A stretch of 64,000 nt of DNA from Simmondsia chinensis (GCA_018398585.1 JAGTTD010000015.1:25439478-25503477); one strand, 5' to 3'; shown: positions 22,500-36,200, counted from the first letter of the stretch. Made by a program: numbers and translations. The notes: generated by a model not told the origin, from the letters alone.

Positions 22500-24300
22500 T
22501 TAAAGAAATAACAAATTTAGGTGGTCTTAGTAAGTGTTCCAATCTTATTGAAAACACTAACATAATACTCTTGGATCCCTATCTACATAACCAAGATAAG
22601 TCATCAAAAGTATCATTTATAGCCTTATCAGACAAGTTGTCCCAAACTTATCTCTGACTACGAACATACTTTGACAATATATCGCTAGTTTGATCTAAGT
22701 CTTTCCATGGTTCAATCTTATTGATTACTTAAACCAAACCTGACACGTCATCTTCAATAACGTCCATCACATGGAATGTTTTAGAAAAATAATCACATAT
22801 GTTTGACTCGTAAAACATAATCAGACAATAAATAAATAAAATAATTTTATTTATTTAATATTTAAAACTGACTAATTGCATTTTTCTAGGACAACTACTT
22901 CAACAATCCTCCACTTGTCCTTAAACCCAAATAACTATCCACTAGGCATTGGTCAATTCTATGATTATAAACTTTAGCCAACATTGATTTGTCATTATCT
23001 CATTCTTTTGTTCATATGCTTTTATCTACTAGGAACCTTCAAAGTCAACTAGTTTATTTAACAACTTCACAGCTATCAAATACCCGACTTCCATGGTAAA
23101 GTAAGCAATCCATGACTACTTCACTCTTCACCATCTAATGACTCCCACTACAAGGGTAAACAGGAATTCTGACATTAAACATTTAAACTTCCTTTTAAAA
23201 TAAAGGATCCATGATAAAATCAACACCCTTTCTTTGAATCTCTTAAAAGCTTAATCCTCATAACATAGCTGGTTCATCTTCGGCCTTTCACTTTTAAGAT
23301 AACTGGACAATCAAATCTTTTACATCTCATAGCAATTTTACACCATTCTTAATTAGTAGAATCACATCTATATACAACACTTAGAAAGTCTCTACTTTCT
23401 TGCCACGTCACTCGTATACTGATGGTTCACTAACCATTAATTTAAATCCTTAGGAATTGAATAACCATTATCAAATCTGCTATTCAATGAACAAGATGCT
23501 TATTTTACGCTACAAATAGACTTTCTTAGTTTGCATACTATATGCTCCTTATTCTTAGCAACAAACTTGCCTGGTTGTATCATGTACATAACCTTTCAAG
23601 ATTACCATTCAGAGAATGTAATCTTGACTTCCATAGCCTTATTGACTTAAGCATAGCATTTGGCCAGATGGTCCCATCAAAGACGATTCCTTCCACTAGG
23701 ATATAACCCACTGCTATCATTCTACCCTTGAAGGTCTCTATCTTCTCGTCCACTCAAATCTATATACTCGTAGATCCATTCATATCCAATCAAATGGACT
23801 TAATGTCTTCCGACGCCTCTACAAACTCCAGACTTAGTTAAAATACAATGACTTTAACTTAACTTTCATTGCTCTGATCTATTGGTCTGTATCTCTATAC
23901 TCAAGAGTTCTATTGTAGTCTAAAGGATCGGATTCACCATTGTGCTTAACCGTTAATATTGAAGACATGAATGCCTCAGGTGATCATGACCATCCTCTCA
24001 CTATAACAAAGCTCTCATGTACCTTGTGTGATAATAACCTAGTATTTTTTACAAAGAGTTTCAGAATTTTATTTCATGGACATTACTAATATGGTTTCGG
24101 CATACTTTAAGAATTATATTTTTACTCAAACAATTTAATTTAATGTAATAGATTTAGTTCTAATCCCATAAGCGGATAGACCAGAGACCCTGAATAATTA
24201 GGCCAATAAATCGTTGTAACTTCATTTATAAGATCATAATGAAAATTATAGTGCATCACCTAAAACCCCTCATGCCTCTCTTCATTACCTCTTTTTCACT
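22500..24300 (-). pseudogene. highly decayed copia element with LTR end
   Basis: On the minus strand, 23790-23620 reads DEKIETFKGRMIAVGYILVE and PNAMLKSIRLW, matching the copia block KARLVAKGY...EEGIDY..VAMLKSIR. Near 23380 VLYIDVILLIKN corresponds to LYVDDILLIGN. A polypurine-like AAGGACAAGTGGAGGAT (about 22906-22922) is followed by TGTTGAAGTAG, the start of a presumed LTR extending to about 22500. Stops in every segment show great age. Confidence 0.65.
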
Positions 24301-24404
24301 CAGCGTTTGTTAAAGATATACAAATTTAAGACAATGGAATAGTGGCTCATAAAGCGTTTCACATAACGAGAATTAGAAGAAGAGGAAAGAAGGTATTATG
24401 GTGC

Positions 24405-24660
24405 TAAAGTTGAACCTAACTAAGGCGCATGATCAAGTAATTGGTCTTTCCTTGCAATGGTTATAATTACACTGGAGTTTAATTAGGCATTATTCATTGG
24501 GTTATATAACAGTCAGAAGCCGTATCTGTGGTACTTAGGTGGATAGATTCAAAGTATGCTACGGGTTACATCAAGTTGACACTTTGTCTCTATATTTGTT
24601 TATTCTTGTCATGAATGCCTTTTCGAGCTGGTTATGGAGGTAGTTGAGAAAGGGTATTTG
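24405..24660 (+). pseudogene. LINE reverse transcriptase fragment, part 1
   Basis: Plus-strand reading: MVLKLNLTKAHDQVIGLSLQ (for the LINE block KLDMSKAYDRVDW), then VDTLSLYLFILVMNAFS (for GDPLSPYLFILVME). These are conserved palm and fingers motifs of plant L1 reverse transcriptase. It is cut off by the insertion that begins at the G run and resumes at 25608. Confidence 0.7.
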
Positions 24661-25607
24661 GCACCGGGGGGGGGGGGGGGGGGGGGGGGGGAGGGATTGG
24701 GAATGGGCGGACTTTCTCACATTTTAGCTATTTGTTTTGTCGAAATGAGAATGAATGGAGGGTGAGAATGGAAATGAAAAGCATTCCCACTCTCATATTT
24801 CTATACCCATGAGAGGCAGGATTTGGAAATCCATTCCCATGGAATGAAAAGTGGTGGAGTTCACAAATTTTATTTTCCTATTTCAGCCTCCATGTAATTT
24901 TTATTTTCTTTAATTACTGATAAATAATAAATTTAGATAATTTATAGACACAGTGAGTTGAATAGATAATTTATAATAGTGTAAGACTTTTTTTTTCTGT
25001 TTGTCTAGAACAAAGTAGATAAACAATACTAAAACTACTGTTGAATAGAAAAAAATAGATATTTCATAAAATAGTTAATTAAAAATATAATACTTTTTTA
25101 ATAATACCAAAATGTATATTAACAAAAAACTTACAGTGTCATCTTTGTTGATTGATTGAAAATTTTATTTCAAGGTTGTTTTTAAAAAGTTGTGGTAATC
25201 TAATAAAAAGTAATTACTTTTCTATGTTGCTATTAGTGAAAAGCCGTTAAAAAAAAAAGAAAGAGAGAATTACAATTGTTATTTTCTTTAAAAAAATTAC
25301 ATAATTTTGTATATAAAAAATAATACTAATAATTATCTAATTAAAATGACATGAAAAGAATATACATGTTGTATATGAACTTCGAAAATTTATTTATCTA
25401 TTTGAGGATATTTTGATAAACTACTTTGTTTATACACATTCATACTAGTGCATACCAAACATGAAAATGACTATTATACTTCATTCATATCTCCATTCCA
25501 CACATATATACTAAATGGGGGAGTGAAATTGACTGGGTCATTCCCACGCCCAAAAAGCCTTTTTCATTCCCTCATTTCCACCACAAATTCATTTCCTCGT
25601 ATCAAAG
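24661..25607. mobile_element. probable PIF/Harbinger-type MITE interrupting a LINE
   Basis: The segment separates two halves of one LINE reverse transcriptase. Left sub-terminal sequence (GGGATTGGGAATGGG, GGAATGAAAAG) and right sub-terminal sequence (TTCATTCCCTCATTTCC, AATTCATTTCC) are partly inverted copies of GGAATG-type motifs common in plant Harbinger MITEs. A run of about 25 G near 24666-24691 blurs the left end. No clean duplication could be fixed. Confidence 0.4.
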
Positions 25608-25800
25608 GGCCTTTAGATTCAATCGGTTTACTCCCTCTTTTTATCTTCTTTTTTATGGCGGTTGTATATTGTTCTTTGAAGCAAATGAAGAAGTGTGTAG
25701 ATTGGTCAAAGATGTTGTTACCTTTTCTACAGAACCTCGAGCAAGAAGTTACTTTCAGTAAGTCTCGTGTTTTTTCTCTTCAAATATTTTGTTGAAGGCT
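25608..25800 (+). pseudogene. LINE reverse transcriptase fragment, part 2
   Basis: In shifting frames: YGGCILFFEANEEVCRLVKD, corresponding to the F/YADD..LF..A region of LINE reverse transcriptase, then VTFSKSRVFSLQI (usual VS..KSRVFFS.N). The catalytic YADD is degenerate. Completes the fragment at 24405-24660. Confidence 0.6.
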
Positions 25801-25950
25801 GAAATTTGTTGTACAAATATCTTTGGAGTTGGGCTTATGTATAATAAGGAAAAATATTTGTAAATTCAATTGGTATAAGATAAATCTAAAAAGAAGACTC
25901 TTGCTTATACTTTTGATTTGACCAAGAATAAATTAGGAAGTTGGTCCATT

Positions 25951-27550
25951 TTTTTTTTTTTTTTTTTTGAACACGAGAAAGTTCGCAAGCTACGAATATA
26001 TTACTGATCGATCAACGTTAACAAGAGACATTACATAGGGTGGAAATCTAAACCAGCAGTCATGAGTACATCTACGTCCTAAGTGAAATGAAGCAACCAC
26101 ATGGGCAACCCTATTACAAGACCTAGGAACCCAGTGGAACAAGACGTTAGAAAACCTAGTGGATGAAATCACCATCATAGTATCCATAACAATAGCACTA
26201 CATTCCCACGTAGGGGAAACATTACAAGATAAAATACAATAATGACATAAATACTCGAACTTGTTTACAGTCAGATACAATAATGACATAAGACCAAGCA
26301 TTAACATCAGCAAGAGAACAGGCCGCTCTAATAGCAAAAAGTTCAATGACAAGCGGTGATTTGGAAGTAAAGGAACCACACCACCCACCTAACACCATAC
26401 CATTTGAGTCCCGTGCAACAACAGCAACTGCCGATTCCGATTCAGGGGAAACAGCCGCATCACAATTCACTTTGACCCAATTAACTAAAGAAGGCCTCCA
26501 ATGACTAGACGGCTGGTGATGAGTACTGGACACGGCTAGGGGTGTAAATGATCTTAGCCACTCGTGAGTAGCTCGTGAATAGCTCAAATAAAGCTCGACT
26601 CGAACTCGAATTAACCGAGTTCTAGTTCGAGTTCGAGTATCAAAAGATACTCGCTTAATAAACGAGTTCAAGTCGAGTAGTGAACTACTCGGCTCGACTC
26701 GATACTCGATTAAATACTCGACTCAATACTCGATTGAATACTCGAATAGATACTCGATTAAATACTCGACTTGATACTCGAATTGGTACTCAACTCGATA
26801 TTCGACTCGTATAAAGTAGTTATTGTGTATTATTTTCTTTTGAAATGGATGGCTTGTGATATTAATAGTAGAATGAAAGAAGGAAGATTGAATTCTTTGT
26901 AAAAGATGACATGTTATATTAGTGGTGAAGAGAAAGAACTTATATTTGGTTTGCTGGTATTTTCTAAAACTTAGGTTTTGATACATAGTTGCTATTAATA
27001 TATCATTAATTTATGGTTATATATGTTAAAATATAGAGTGGGCAATAATTGAGTATAGCTAATGTTTGAGCGTGTGGAATACTATTATAATGAAGCTAAT
27101 TTGTTGAACTTTCATATGCACAATAAACGAGTATTCGAGTCGAGTCGAGTACTCGAATAGTTAATGGAGTTCAAGTTCGAGCAAAATTTACTACTCTAAT
27201 CGAGTTCGAGTACTCAAGTAGTTAATCAAGTTCGAGTTGAGTACTGAGATACTCGGCTCGACTCGACTCGATTACACCCCTGGACACGGCAGCAGCAGAA
27301 GGGCAAGGATGGAGAGCAGCAGTGAATTTGACAGCATCATGATTAGCCTTGAGTGCAACAACGTGAGGAAGGATGTGAACTTGATTGAAAACAAGATCGC
27401 ATCTTTTCTTCCAAATTTTCCAACAGAAGAAGAGGATCCTGAAAATGACATCACATGAGAACCGGGAGTCAGAGCAAATTGTGTCCCACCACAAATGAAG
27501 GCTATGAAAACCTTCGAAATTGGGTTTGAAGCCCAACAAGGAGGCAAACC
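25951..27550 (-). pseudogene. LINE 3' region with RNase H-type domain and poly-A, interrupted by a hAT element
   Basis: Minus strand. Near 27430 FCWKIWKKRCDLVFNQ marks the segment after the zinc-binding reverse-transcriptase C-domain. 26490-26330 reads VKVNCDAAVS, GMVLGGWCGS and ELFAIRAAC, the RVT_3-type RNase H fold of plant LINEs. 26130-25990 reads FHWVPRSCNRVAHVVA and the C-terminal end. A frameshift lies near 26260-26390. A T run at about 25951-25970 is the poly-A tail. The frame before the hAT insertion (AAAVS) continues in phase after it (STHHQPSSHW) if the element and one duplication are removed. Confidence 0.85.
26537..27282. mobile_element. hAT-type non-autonomous element, 746 bp
   Basis: Ends TAGGGGTGTAA and (reverse complement of the right end) CAGGGGTGTAA, an 11-base terminal inverted repeat with one difference. 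A perfect 8-base duplication GACACGGC lies at 26529-26536 and 27283-27290. Both flanks carry sub-terminal arrays of a TACTCGA / TCGAGTA decamer-like motif (26560-26815; 27122-27272) in opposite orientations. No transposase. Confidence 0.93.
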
Positions 27551-27709
27551 AGAAGGCTCTATGCTATCCCCTATTTACATTATGTACTGCTTTATAATTT
27601 TTAGATCCTTTTGTCAGAAAATTAACAGTATGTTAGGCTATTACGAGCTGACAGGGGAAGCTGATAAAAATAGAGTTATTCAATTAATACATTGGCATTT
27701 ATTATAGCC

Positions 27710-27710
<1 letters not shown>

Positions 27711-27743
<33 letters not shown>

Positions 27744-27880
27744 ATGCAGTCTCTTAAGGGCTCCCGCATATGTAGGGTTTAGAGGGGGATGGGATGTACA
27801 CCGCCTTACATCTTGAGGGAACTTCCCTAAAGGGAGGCTTTTGTCAAGGAGCCCCAACTTGAGAAGCATAAAAGCATAAA
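27711..27880 (-). mobile_element. SINE-like element with (CAA)n tail, minus strand
   Basis: Starts with about ten CAA units, then the complement of the SINE 3' domain (GGGCTCCCGC, GTAGGGTTTAGAGGGG, GATGTACACCGCCTTAC, CCCTAAAGGGAGGCTTTTG). The 5' end is not defined. Confidence 0.6.
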
Positions 27881-28019
27881 AATAGTTAAGCGTAAGGGCA
27901 TAAGAACAATGGCACAGAGCATTAGCATTCATTAGAAGCATAAAGAAATTAGAGGATCTATGATTTAGAGACTTTGAGGGTATGAATATTGTCTTGCAGA
28001 TAAACAAGCCAGAAGATTA

Positions 28020-29440
28020 ATAAAAATTTATTACTCTTTCTAAGCTTAGGTGGTTAGAGGAATTCATTTTTTGAATTCGAGTTTCTATAAGGCTTTTTTA
28101 GGGAGGAGTCCTTCTTATTTGTAAAAATAAATTTGATGGAAGGGACTTCATCTCAAAGAGCATTCAATGGTCTACTATGATGGGGAATCAGTCAAGGGTT
28201 AGGAAGATAGGAGGGTCCTAGGTTGGAGGCTCCTTCAAAACTTCTCCCTGAAACCTAGGGTTTTAAAGTTGGATAAGTATTAGGGTTCATTGTTCATGCA
28301 AGTAGGGGATGGATTTATAATGACTTAGTAAATAAAATTATCAAGATTCGATTGGGGTGAATGTGTTAATGATTGTCTTGATTAGGCTCCTCTTAAGGAT
28401 GTGATTTACATTTTTAAGCAAGGATATGCTCCATAGTGATGAAAAGGGCATTTTGTTACTCATATCAGCTCTTTGGCTTCTTTTGTTGCCTCAATTTCTT
28501 CATTTCATTGGATGTGGTCTATCTAATGTTTGCCTCTTTTTTATTTGGAGGACTTGATTTAATATTCTCGCTAGCAGAGAAAATTTATTTAAAAGGCATT
28601 TGATCTTGTCTCCATGTCTTTAATGCGAAGAGTGTGTGGAATCTACTCGGAGCATTCTCTTTTTCTTTTTTTGCCCCGAAGTTCATACAATCCAGTTTTA
28701 TTCTAATGTGGGATTCATAAGAAATTTTGGGTTTTCCGAGGTTTTTTTTTATTTTTTTATTTGCTTAGTGTGATTCATTGTGTTTCTCCTTTTCCTGTTA
28801 TATGGATTTCACTACTAAATGTCCCTCCATTTGTTGGTGGATCCAAAAGCAATGATGTTTTGCCATCTTTAGAGGGATTCGCCCTAAAGCAAGTTAAGTG
28901 GAACATAAAGCTTTTAGAAGAGTCGTAGGAATTTTAGTGGGTTTCAAGGGTGCCTTAGGCTCCTCCTATCATGTCATTCAACATGTTAAATGTAGATACT
29001 GCTTACTCCAATCGGGATATTAAAATCTCATCGGTGTTATAATTGTGGGACTCTCAAGGTTTGATGATGGGAGCTCAGTGCCTTTCTTTCTACTCACTGT
29101 CCCCTCAAGTGCTCCTAGCTCAAGTTGTTTATGCGGCCTACTTTTTAGCTTTAACTCATGGTTGGGAAAATATAATTAGTGAATCCAATTTTCTATAAGC
29201 TATCAAGATTATATGTAATAGGCCTTCTTATTCCTCTTGGGAGTATCATGCTATCAGTCATGACATTTGGAGGATAAAAACGCTTTTTTTTTTAATCTCG
29301 TTTGTTTGCGTTCCTAGCTTGTCTGATAGGGAAGCCCATTGCTAAGATTCATTATTTGCAAGTTTGTAATCCTTGTTTGTGGTGTAGTCTACCTTCACAA
29401 TTGTTGTATAAAATCTCGAATAAAATGGAATGATAGCTTT
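28020..29440 (+). pseudogene. LINE 3' region (zinc-binding and RNase H-type part), degenerate
   Basis: Plus strand. An FLGRSPSYL-like block (28095-28125) and a decayed DGESVK stretch (about 28180-28200) come from the region after reverse transcriptase. 29050-29210 reads LWDSQGLMMGAQCLSF, QVLLAQVVYAAYFLALTHGW and IISESNF, the RVT_3-type RNase H domain. Stops throughout. No intact poly-A tail is evident. Confidence 0.65.
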
Positions 29441-29449
29441 TTTGTGTTT

Positions 29450-30096
29450 GGTGGGCATTATTATTTATTGAGCCCTCAAGCAAATGCAAGCAACCTTTAA
29501 TAAATCTCAAATAACATTGATCGATCCAACGATCAAAATACGTTTATACTACTTTTAACAACTCCCCTCCATCATCTCCATTTTTTATGGAGGCTCATAA
29601 TAGCAACTTTCAGCCCCATCATCCGTCTCTCTCTCTCTCTCTCTCAAAAACAATTATTTTCATTTATGTATTAACAATGAGTTTCGTTCTATTCTCTTAA
29701 TTTTTAAAATTTTCATCATCAATTCTTTTATTACAGTTTTCAAATTCAGGGAATTTCTGGCTATTTTTCCTTTTAGACCCACCTTACCCTTTGATCAGGC
29801 ACCTTTTCTTCACCTATACCGAAGCATTAAAGGAAGAAAAGGGTCTTCAATACACATATACTAGCATTTAACATTCCATACTTTCGAAATTTTATGGCAT
29901 GAAAACTTATTCATTTGCTTATTTCAAAATTCCAAGTTAGAATTTTATTTATCCTCATTTTTTTAGGCATTGTCCTCAACAATTTTAGCCATAAATACAT
30001 TTTTCAAACCCTATAATGATATATTTAATAGGATAAAATTTTTTGATAATAGACATATTTTTGGGGTTTTTCTTGTGATTGAGAAAGGGGTGAATG
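29450..30096 (+). promoter_or_regulatory. presumed upstream/leader region of the PBL26-like kinase gene
   Basis: AT-rich, no repeat structure found, with a (TC)n run at about 29627-29645 typical of plant 5' leaders. No transcription start or TATA box can be fixed with confidence; position upstream of exon 1 is the main argument. Confidence 0.35.
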
Positions 30097-30217
30097 ATGA
30101 GTTGCTTTTCTTGCTTTTCTACGCAAGCGAAGAAAGCAGCAAAAGGGTCGAAAAGCATCAATGGAGGAAAGCGCCCTTCTTCTCCCCATTCGGTTTCTAA
30201 CCCAGAGTCCCAAGTTG
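30097..30217 (+). CDS. kinase exon 1 (membrane-anchor N-terminus)
   Basis: Opens with ATG, encodes [16 protein letters not shown] and a basic/serine-rich linker, and ends GTTG/GTAAGTAT, a near-consensus donor. Its single leftover base joins the AG that opens exon 2 to make a GAG codon in frame. PBL26-type proteins start with the same M-x-C-F-S-C-F pattern. Confidence 0.75.
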
Positions 30218-33200
30218 GTAAGTATAGATGTTTGTTTTAAAAAAATTCGGCTGCTATGATGGAGGGGAACTAAATTTAGAACTTTATTTTCTTCTCTCTT
30301 ATTTTTTCCAATCGTTGAATGGAAAGTAACTTTTCTTGTAAAATAAAGGAAAATGTCATTCTAATAGTATCAAAAAACTTAGAAATGTTCATAAGTTTAA
30401 ATTTGAGTAGGACTAGAATAAACCATATGGGACTATAGATTGTATAAGGCCGAAACGGAATGCCAAGAATAACTAGTTAATTTGATGCGTCAATTAGAGA
30501 CACATCAAAGGGAATGAGGATGAATTAGGGCTTGAGAGGAGAATTAGGGAGGAAGAAGAAAGATATTAGGGTTAGATGAGAAGAAGAAGAAGAGAGAGAG
30601 AGAGAGAGAGAGAGAGCACAGAAGAAGATTGAGAAATGTTGTTGATTCTTATTATTCATACATCAATTAGTGCAAGTATTTAAAGCTTTAACAATTTGCC
30701 TAACAAAGTAATTAACAAAATAATAATATCTCTAACCATCTTAACCACTTAATAATACTCATAACCAATTATAAACTAATATTTTCCCATATGGTGATAT
30801 TGACTGTAACAATACCCTCCCCTCCAAAACATCCTTGTCCTCAAGGCTGAAATGTCAAAAAGGCTGAGAGCACTGAGCTTGAATCCTACTAGGATCAAAT
30901 GGGAAGGTTTGATAAGGAAGCTTGTATTGTAGCTCAACCCTCGATATCGTGATGAAATCTATTGCTCCAATAGCATCAAAGAATAGATGAGGCTTACAAA
31001 TCTCTGTGCCTTCTTTCCCTACAAAAAGTATGATTTATGGAGCCTTCTCCCTGAATTGAAATGTGTCATGTAATTTGGGCAAAAATTCATCATTAGCAAG
31101 CAAAAAGTCTTGCTTAATACCATCAAGATTGTTGAGTTCCAAGGAGGATTTGTTGATCAAGACATGCATTTGATGAACTCCATTTTCAGCCACTATTGTC
31201 GGAATCTTGGATTCAATTTCGGTAGAGGCATGACTTGATCAAGTATTGATTGTTCATCACCAACTTCATCTTCCACAAAAGGTGTTGATGTTTTGGCTAG
31301 TGTGCCTCCGATGTGATGTTGTATGTTGTGTCCTTGCGACGCAAGATCATCTTGAACATGAATATTATGAACTTCTCCAAAATTAGGAGAATCAGTACTC
31401 AAAGTAACCTTCTCGGTGATAGGATCACTATAATGATCAACATTGACTCTAGATAAAATCACAGCCTGTTAAGTTACCTGCACGCACTAAAACCCTAGAT
31501 TGGGTTCTGAAATAACGAAACAGGGTAGGGGAAGAAGAGAGACACAAAGATTTACGTGGTTCAGCCGAAGCCTACGTCCACGGAGGGGGAGTAACGAATT
31601 TCACTATGAGAAATCAGAGGTATTACAAGAGTTTTTCTCTCACTCTCACCCTTCTCTATTGCTTTGTGTTTCCTCACTTTTGCTCTGACTTTACAATAAG
31701 GAATCAGGCCTTATTTATAGGCCTCAAAAACAGAACAGCCATGGGAGCTCAAAGGTCTCCTCATTATTGCCAGCCATATGAAGGGGCTGCAGTAAATCCG
31801 CCAAGATATAGAGTCACTAAGCCAGCCAAGTGAAGAGGCTCTTCTAGAATATTCCAGACTTTGGAGAAGCCCATAAGTCTCCAAACTCAACAAATCTCCC
31901 CCTTGGAGACTGATGCAACAACCTTTGCTCATAGTAGCCCCCATGCTCCCCCTCAAACACCATCATCAGATGTTAAGTCCAACTAAAGCTGCATAGAGCT
32001 TCAGTTTATCAAGGGTCACGCCCTTCGTCAGCATATCCGCTGGATTCTCACTCCCACTAATTTTCACCAAACACAGCTCCCCTTCTTCAAGCAAATGACA
32101 AATGAAGTCAAATCGAATCTGGATGTGTTTTGTCCTGGCATGATAAGCCGCGTTCTTCGCCAGAAAGATCGCACTTTGATTATCACTGTACAAAGTGCCC
32201 TTCTCTGGTTTCTTGCCCAACTCTATCAAGAAACTCTGCAACCATACCATCTCCTCTGCTGCTTCAGACACAGCAATGTACTCTGCTTCCGTTGCTGACA
32301 ATGCAACAACCATCTGTAAACTTGAACCCCATGAAATTGAAGTACCACCTATACGTAATCGGTAGTACTCTTTCGACTATCAATGTCTCTAGCAAGATCA
32401 ACATCCACGTAACCTTGCAAACTCTGACCAGCAGATGTAAAGATAAGACAGACATTAGTAGTGCCCCAAAGGTACCTCAAGATCCATTTCATTGCCTCCC
32501 AGTGCTGTCTTCCAGGATTGTTCATGTATCGGCTCACGACTCCCACTACATGGGCAATATCCGGTCGAGTACAAACCATAACATACATGAGCGACACAAC
32601 AGCTGAGGCCTACGGCACCCTACTCATCTTCTCACGTTCTTCCTCTAACTTAGGTGCCTTATCTCGACTAAGATGGAAATGATTCGCCAGAGGAGTGCTC
32701 ACGGGTTTAGCTTTATCCATGTTGAACCGCTTCAGTACTCATTCAACATACTCGGCTTGACAACTTCAAGGTACCAGCAGCTCTATCTCTGGTAATGCGC
32801 ATGCCAAGGATTTGCTTTGCGGGTCCTAAATCCTTCATGGCAAGGTGAGTCGATAACTGTCACTTCAAATTCTCAATCTCCTCAATATCGGACCCAGTAA
32901 TCAGCATATCATCGACGTATAACAATAGAATGATATATGAGGAATCAAAGTGCTTGATATAGCAGCAATGGTCTGCTTGACATTTGGTATAACCGGCACC
33001 ACTCATGAAACTGTCAAACTTCTTATACCACTGTCTCGGAGCCTGCTTCAAACCATGCAAACTTTTCTTCAGGTTACAAACCATATGCTCTTTCCCGGAC
33101 TCTACGAATCCCTCTGGCTGATGCATATAGATGTCTTCTTCCAAGTCACCATGCAAGAACGCGGTTTTCACATCTAACTGCTCAAGAGGTACCAGCCCCA

Positions 33201-36200
33201 TAACATGTCTAATAGTTGTAAGCTTCACCATGGGAGAAAAGATCTCAGAATAATCAATTCCCCTCTTTTGCTGAAAACCCTTCACGACGAGTCTGGCCTT
33301 GAATCTCTTACTACCGTCAGAGTCATCTTTCACCCGATAAACCCACTTGTTGTCCAAAGCCTTCTTCCCTGCTGGTAAATCTGTCAACTCCCAAGTTTGA
33401 TTGTCATACAAGGATTTCATTTCGTCTTCCATAGCAAGCTCCCACTTGCTAGCATGTTCATCTTCGAGGCTTTCTTCAAAACTCTGCAGTTCTCCTCCAT
33501 CGGTCAACAGAATATAGTTCAGAGATGGGGAATATCGATCTAGAGGTCTGGTAGTTCTTGCATACCTGCGCAAGGATGGAGCAGGTGTACTCGGCTCTGC
33601 TTCACTTGGAACTTCCTGCTGAATGACCGGCATTGGTGAGCTTATCGGTCCACTGGACTGAGAAGTGATATCAGGAAGTGGCTCCAAACTGACAAACGCT
33701 GGCTCATCCCAAACAGATCTCTCAGACTTTTTCTTTAAGCTGGCTCGGTCTTAGTACAGAACTTTCTCATTGAACACAACATCTCAGCTTCTAACAATCT
33801 TCCAGTTCTGTTCATCCCAAAACCGATACCCGAACGATTCATCACCATACCCGATGAAGAAACACTTCTTTGACTTGGCTTCAAGCTTATTCCTGGGATC
33901 GGGATCAAGTAAGATATAAGATGTGCAGCCAAAGACCCGCAGATGAGTCAATTTGATCTCTTTGCCGCTCCAGACTTCTTCCGGCAACCTGAAGCCTAAG
34001 GGAATTGATGGACCATGATTGATAAGATAAACAACAATATTGACAACATCTGCCCAAAACATTAGGGGCAGACCAACGTGCAGCCTCATGCTCCGAGCCC
34101 GTTCATTTATGGTTCTGTTCATGCGCTTAGCAACACCATTAAGCTGAGGTGTCCTCGGGGGAGTCTCCATTCTTATTCCGTTTGCAGTACAATATCTAAT
34201 GAAGCCGCCATCAATGTATTCACCACCATTATCAGAGTGTAGGCATTTCAGCTTGGAGTCTGATTCCATCTCTGCCATAGCCTTCCACTTCTTGAATACT
34301 TTGAACACCTCTGAAATGTGCTTCAAGAAGTACACCCAGACCTTCTTGCTAAAATCATCAATAAAGGTCACATAAAATTAGGAACCACCAAGGGAAGATA
34401 CTTGGGCAAGTCCCCAGACATTAGTGTGCACTAACTCCAGCCACCGTGATCTCGGTGCTCGACCTTGCTTTGAAAAATTGACTTTCTTCTGCTTGCCGAA
34501 GATACAGCTTTCACACTTCCCAAGGTCCACTAACGTCAAGTTTGGTTATTTCCCTTTTGCAGCAAGGATCTTCATGCCCTTTTGACTTATATGTCCCATC
34601 CTGCAGTGCCACGGTTCAGAAGTATTCTCATATTCTACAACAAAAACACTGTCAGCTGGTTTCGAGGTTAAATACAACGTGCCCGATTTCACACCACGGG
34701 CTAGCACTAGCGCACCCTTCGAAACCTTCCACTTTCCGTTTGAGAAAGTAACAGAATGACCGCTATCATCTGGCTGTCCCACAGAATCAAGTTCTTTTTC
34801 AGTTTGGGCACATGTCTAACTTCAGTTAAGGTCCAAGTCGACCCATTCAGTAATATTATACAAACATCACCCTTTCCCACAATATCTAGTGGTTGACCAT
34901 CAGCTAAGTACACTTTACCAAAATTCCCGGCCACATAGTTTTTAATCACCTCCTAACACGAGGTAGTGTGAAAAGATGCACTGGAGTCTAATACCCAATC
35001 ATCAATTGGAGAATGTACAGCAAGAAGCAAAGCATCCTGTACTTCCTTGGTTATAGTATTAGCTGAGTTTGAGTCAAACTTCTTAGCGGCTTTACAATCT
35101 CTTTTAAAATGACCCAGTTTCCCGCAATTCCAGCAAGTGTTCTTACGACCCATTTGACTTTTACTTCTACCCCTAGGTCTAGACTTAGACCTACCTCTAC
35201 GTGAATCTTTCTAAAAATTTCAGCCACGGGTTTCAACATTTAAGTCCGAACTCGAAGGATTTGACTTGCCCGAGTCATGCCAGCGCACTTCTTCAAACAG
35301 AATTAAATCACATATGTTATCATATTTTAAATTTTCTTTGCCCGCGGAATTGCTAATGGCCATTCTCATGCCCTCCCAGCTATTAGATAACGACGCTAAT
35401 AGCACTAATGCCCATATTTCATCATCAAATGTAATATCCACCGGCAACAATTGATTCGCTATGGTATTAAATGCATTCAAGTGTTGAGTAACAGGAGTAC
35501 CTTCCGACATCTTCAAGTTGAACAACGTTTTAATCAAATGTACCTTATTGTTCGCTGATGGCTTTTCAAACATTCTCGAGAGAGCTGACATCAAGGCCGC
35601 CGTTGTCTTCTCCTTAATGACTTTGTGAGCCACGGACCTGGACAAGGTAAGACGGGTGACACCCAGGACCTGTCGGTCCAACAATTCCCATTCCTCGTCC
35701 TTCATATCTTTTGACTTCTCACCCAACAAAGGCAAATGCAATTTTTTTCCATACAAATAATCTTCAATTTGCATGCACCAGTGCCCGAAATCAGTACCGT
35801 CAAAATTTTCAACACCCGATATTTTTATGTCCTAAAATGCCATTGAAAAATTTTACAAGATTGGACAGGAGGCCATTCCGAAGAAGGAGAGATTCAGGTA
35901 CTTAGGGTCCACGATACAGCACAACGGGGAAGTGAACGAGGATGTCAGCTATAGGTTCAAAGCGGGATGGCACAAGTGGAGGATGGCCTCCGTGGTACTT
36001 TGTGATAGGAAATTCCCTTTGAGGCTAAAGGGAAGATACTATATGACAGTGGTGCGGCCAGCCATGGAGTATTGGGCGGAGTGCAGGGCAATGAAACAAC
36101 AGCACGCACAGAAGATGAAGGTGGCAGAGATGCGAATGCTGGGGTGGATGTGCAGACACACAAGGAAGGATAGGATCAGAAACGACATCATAAGAGGCAA

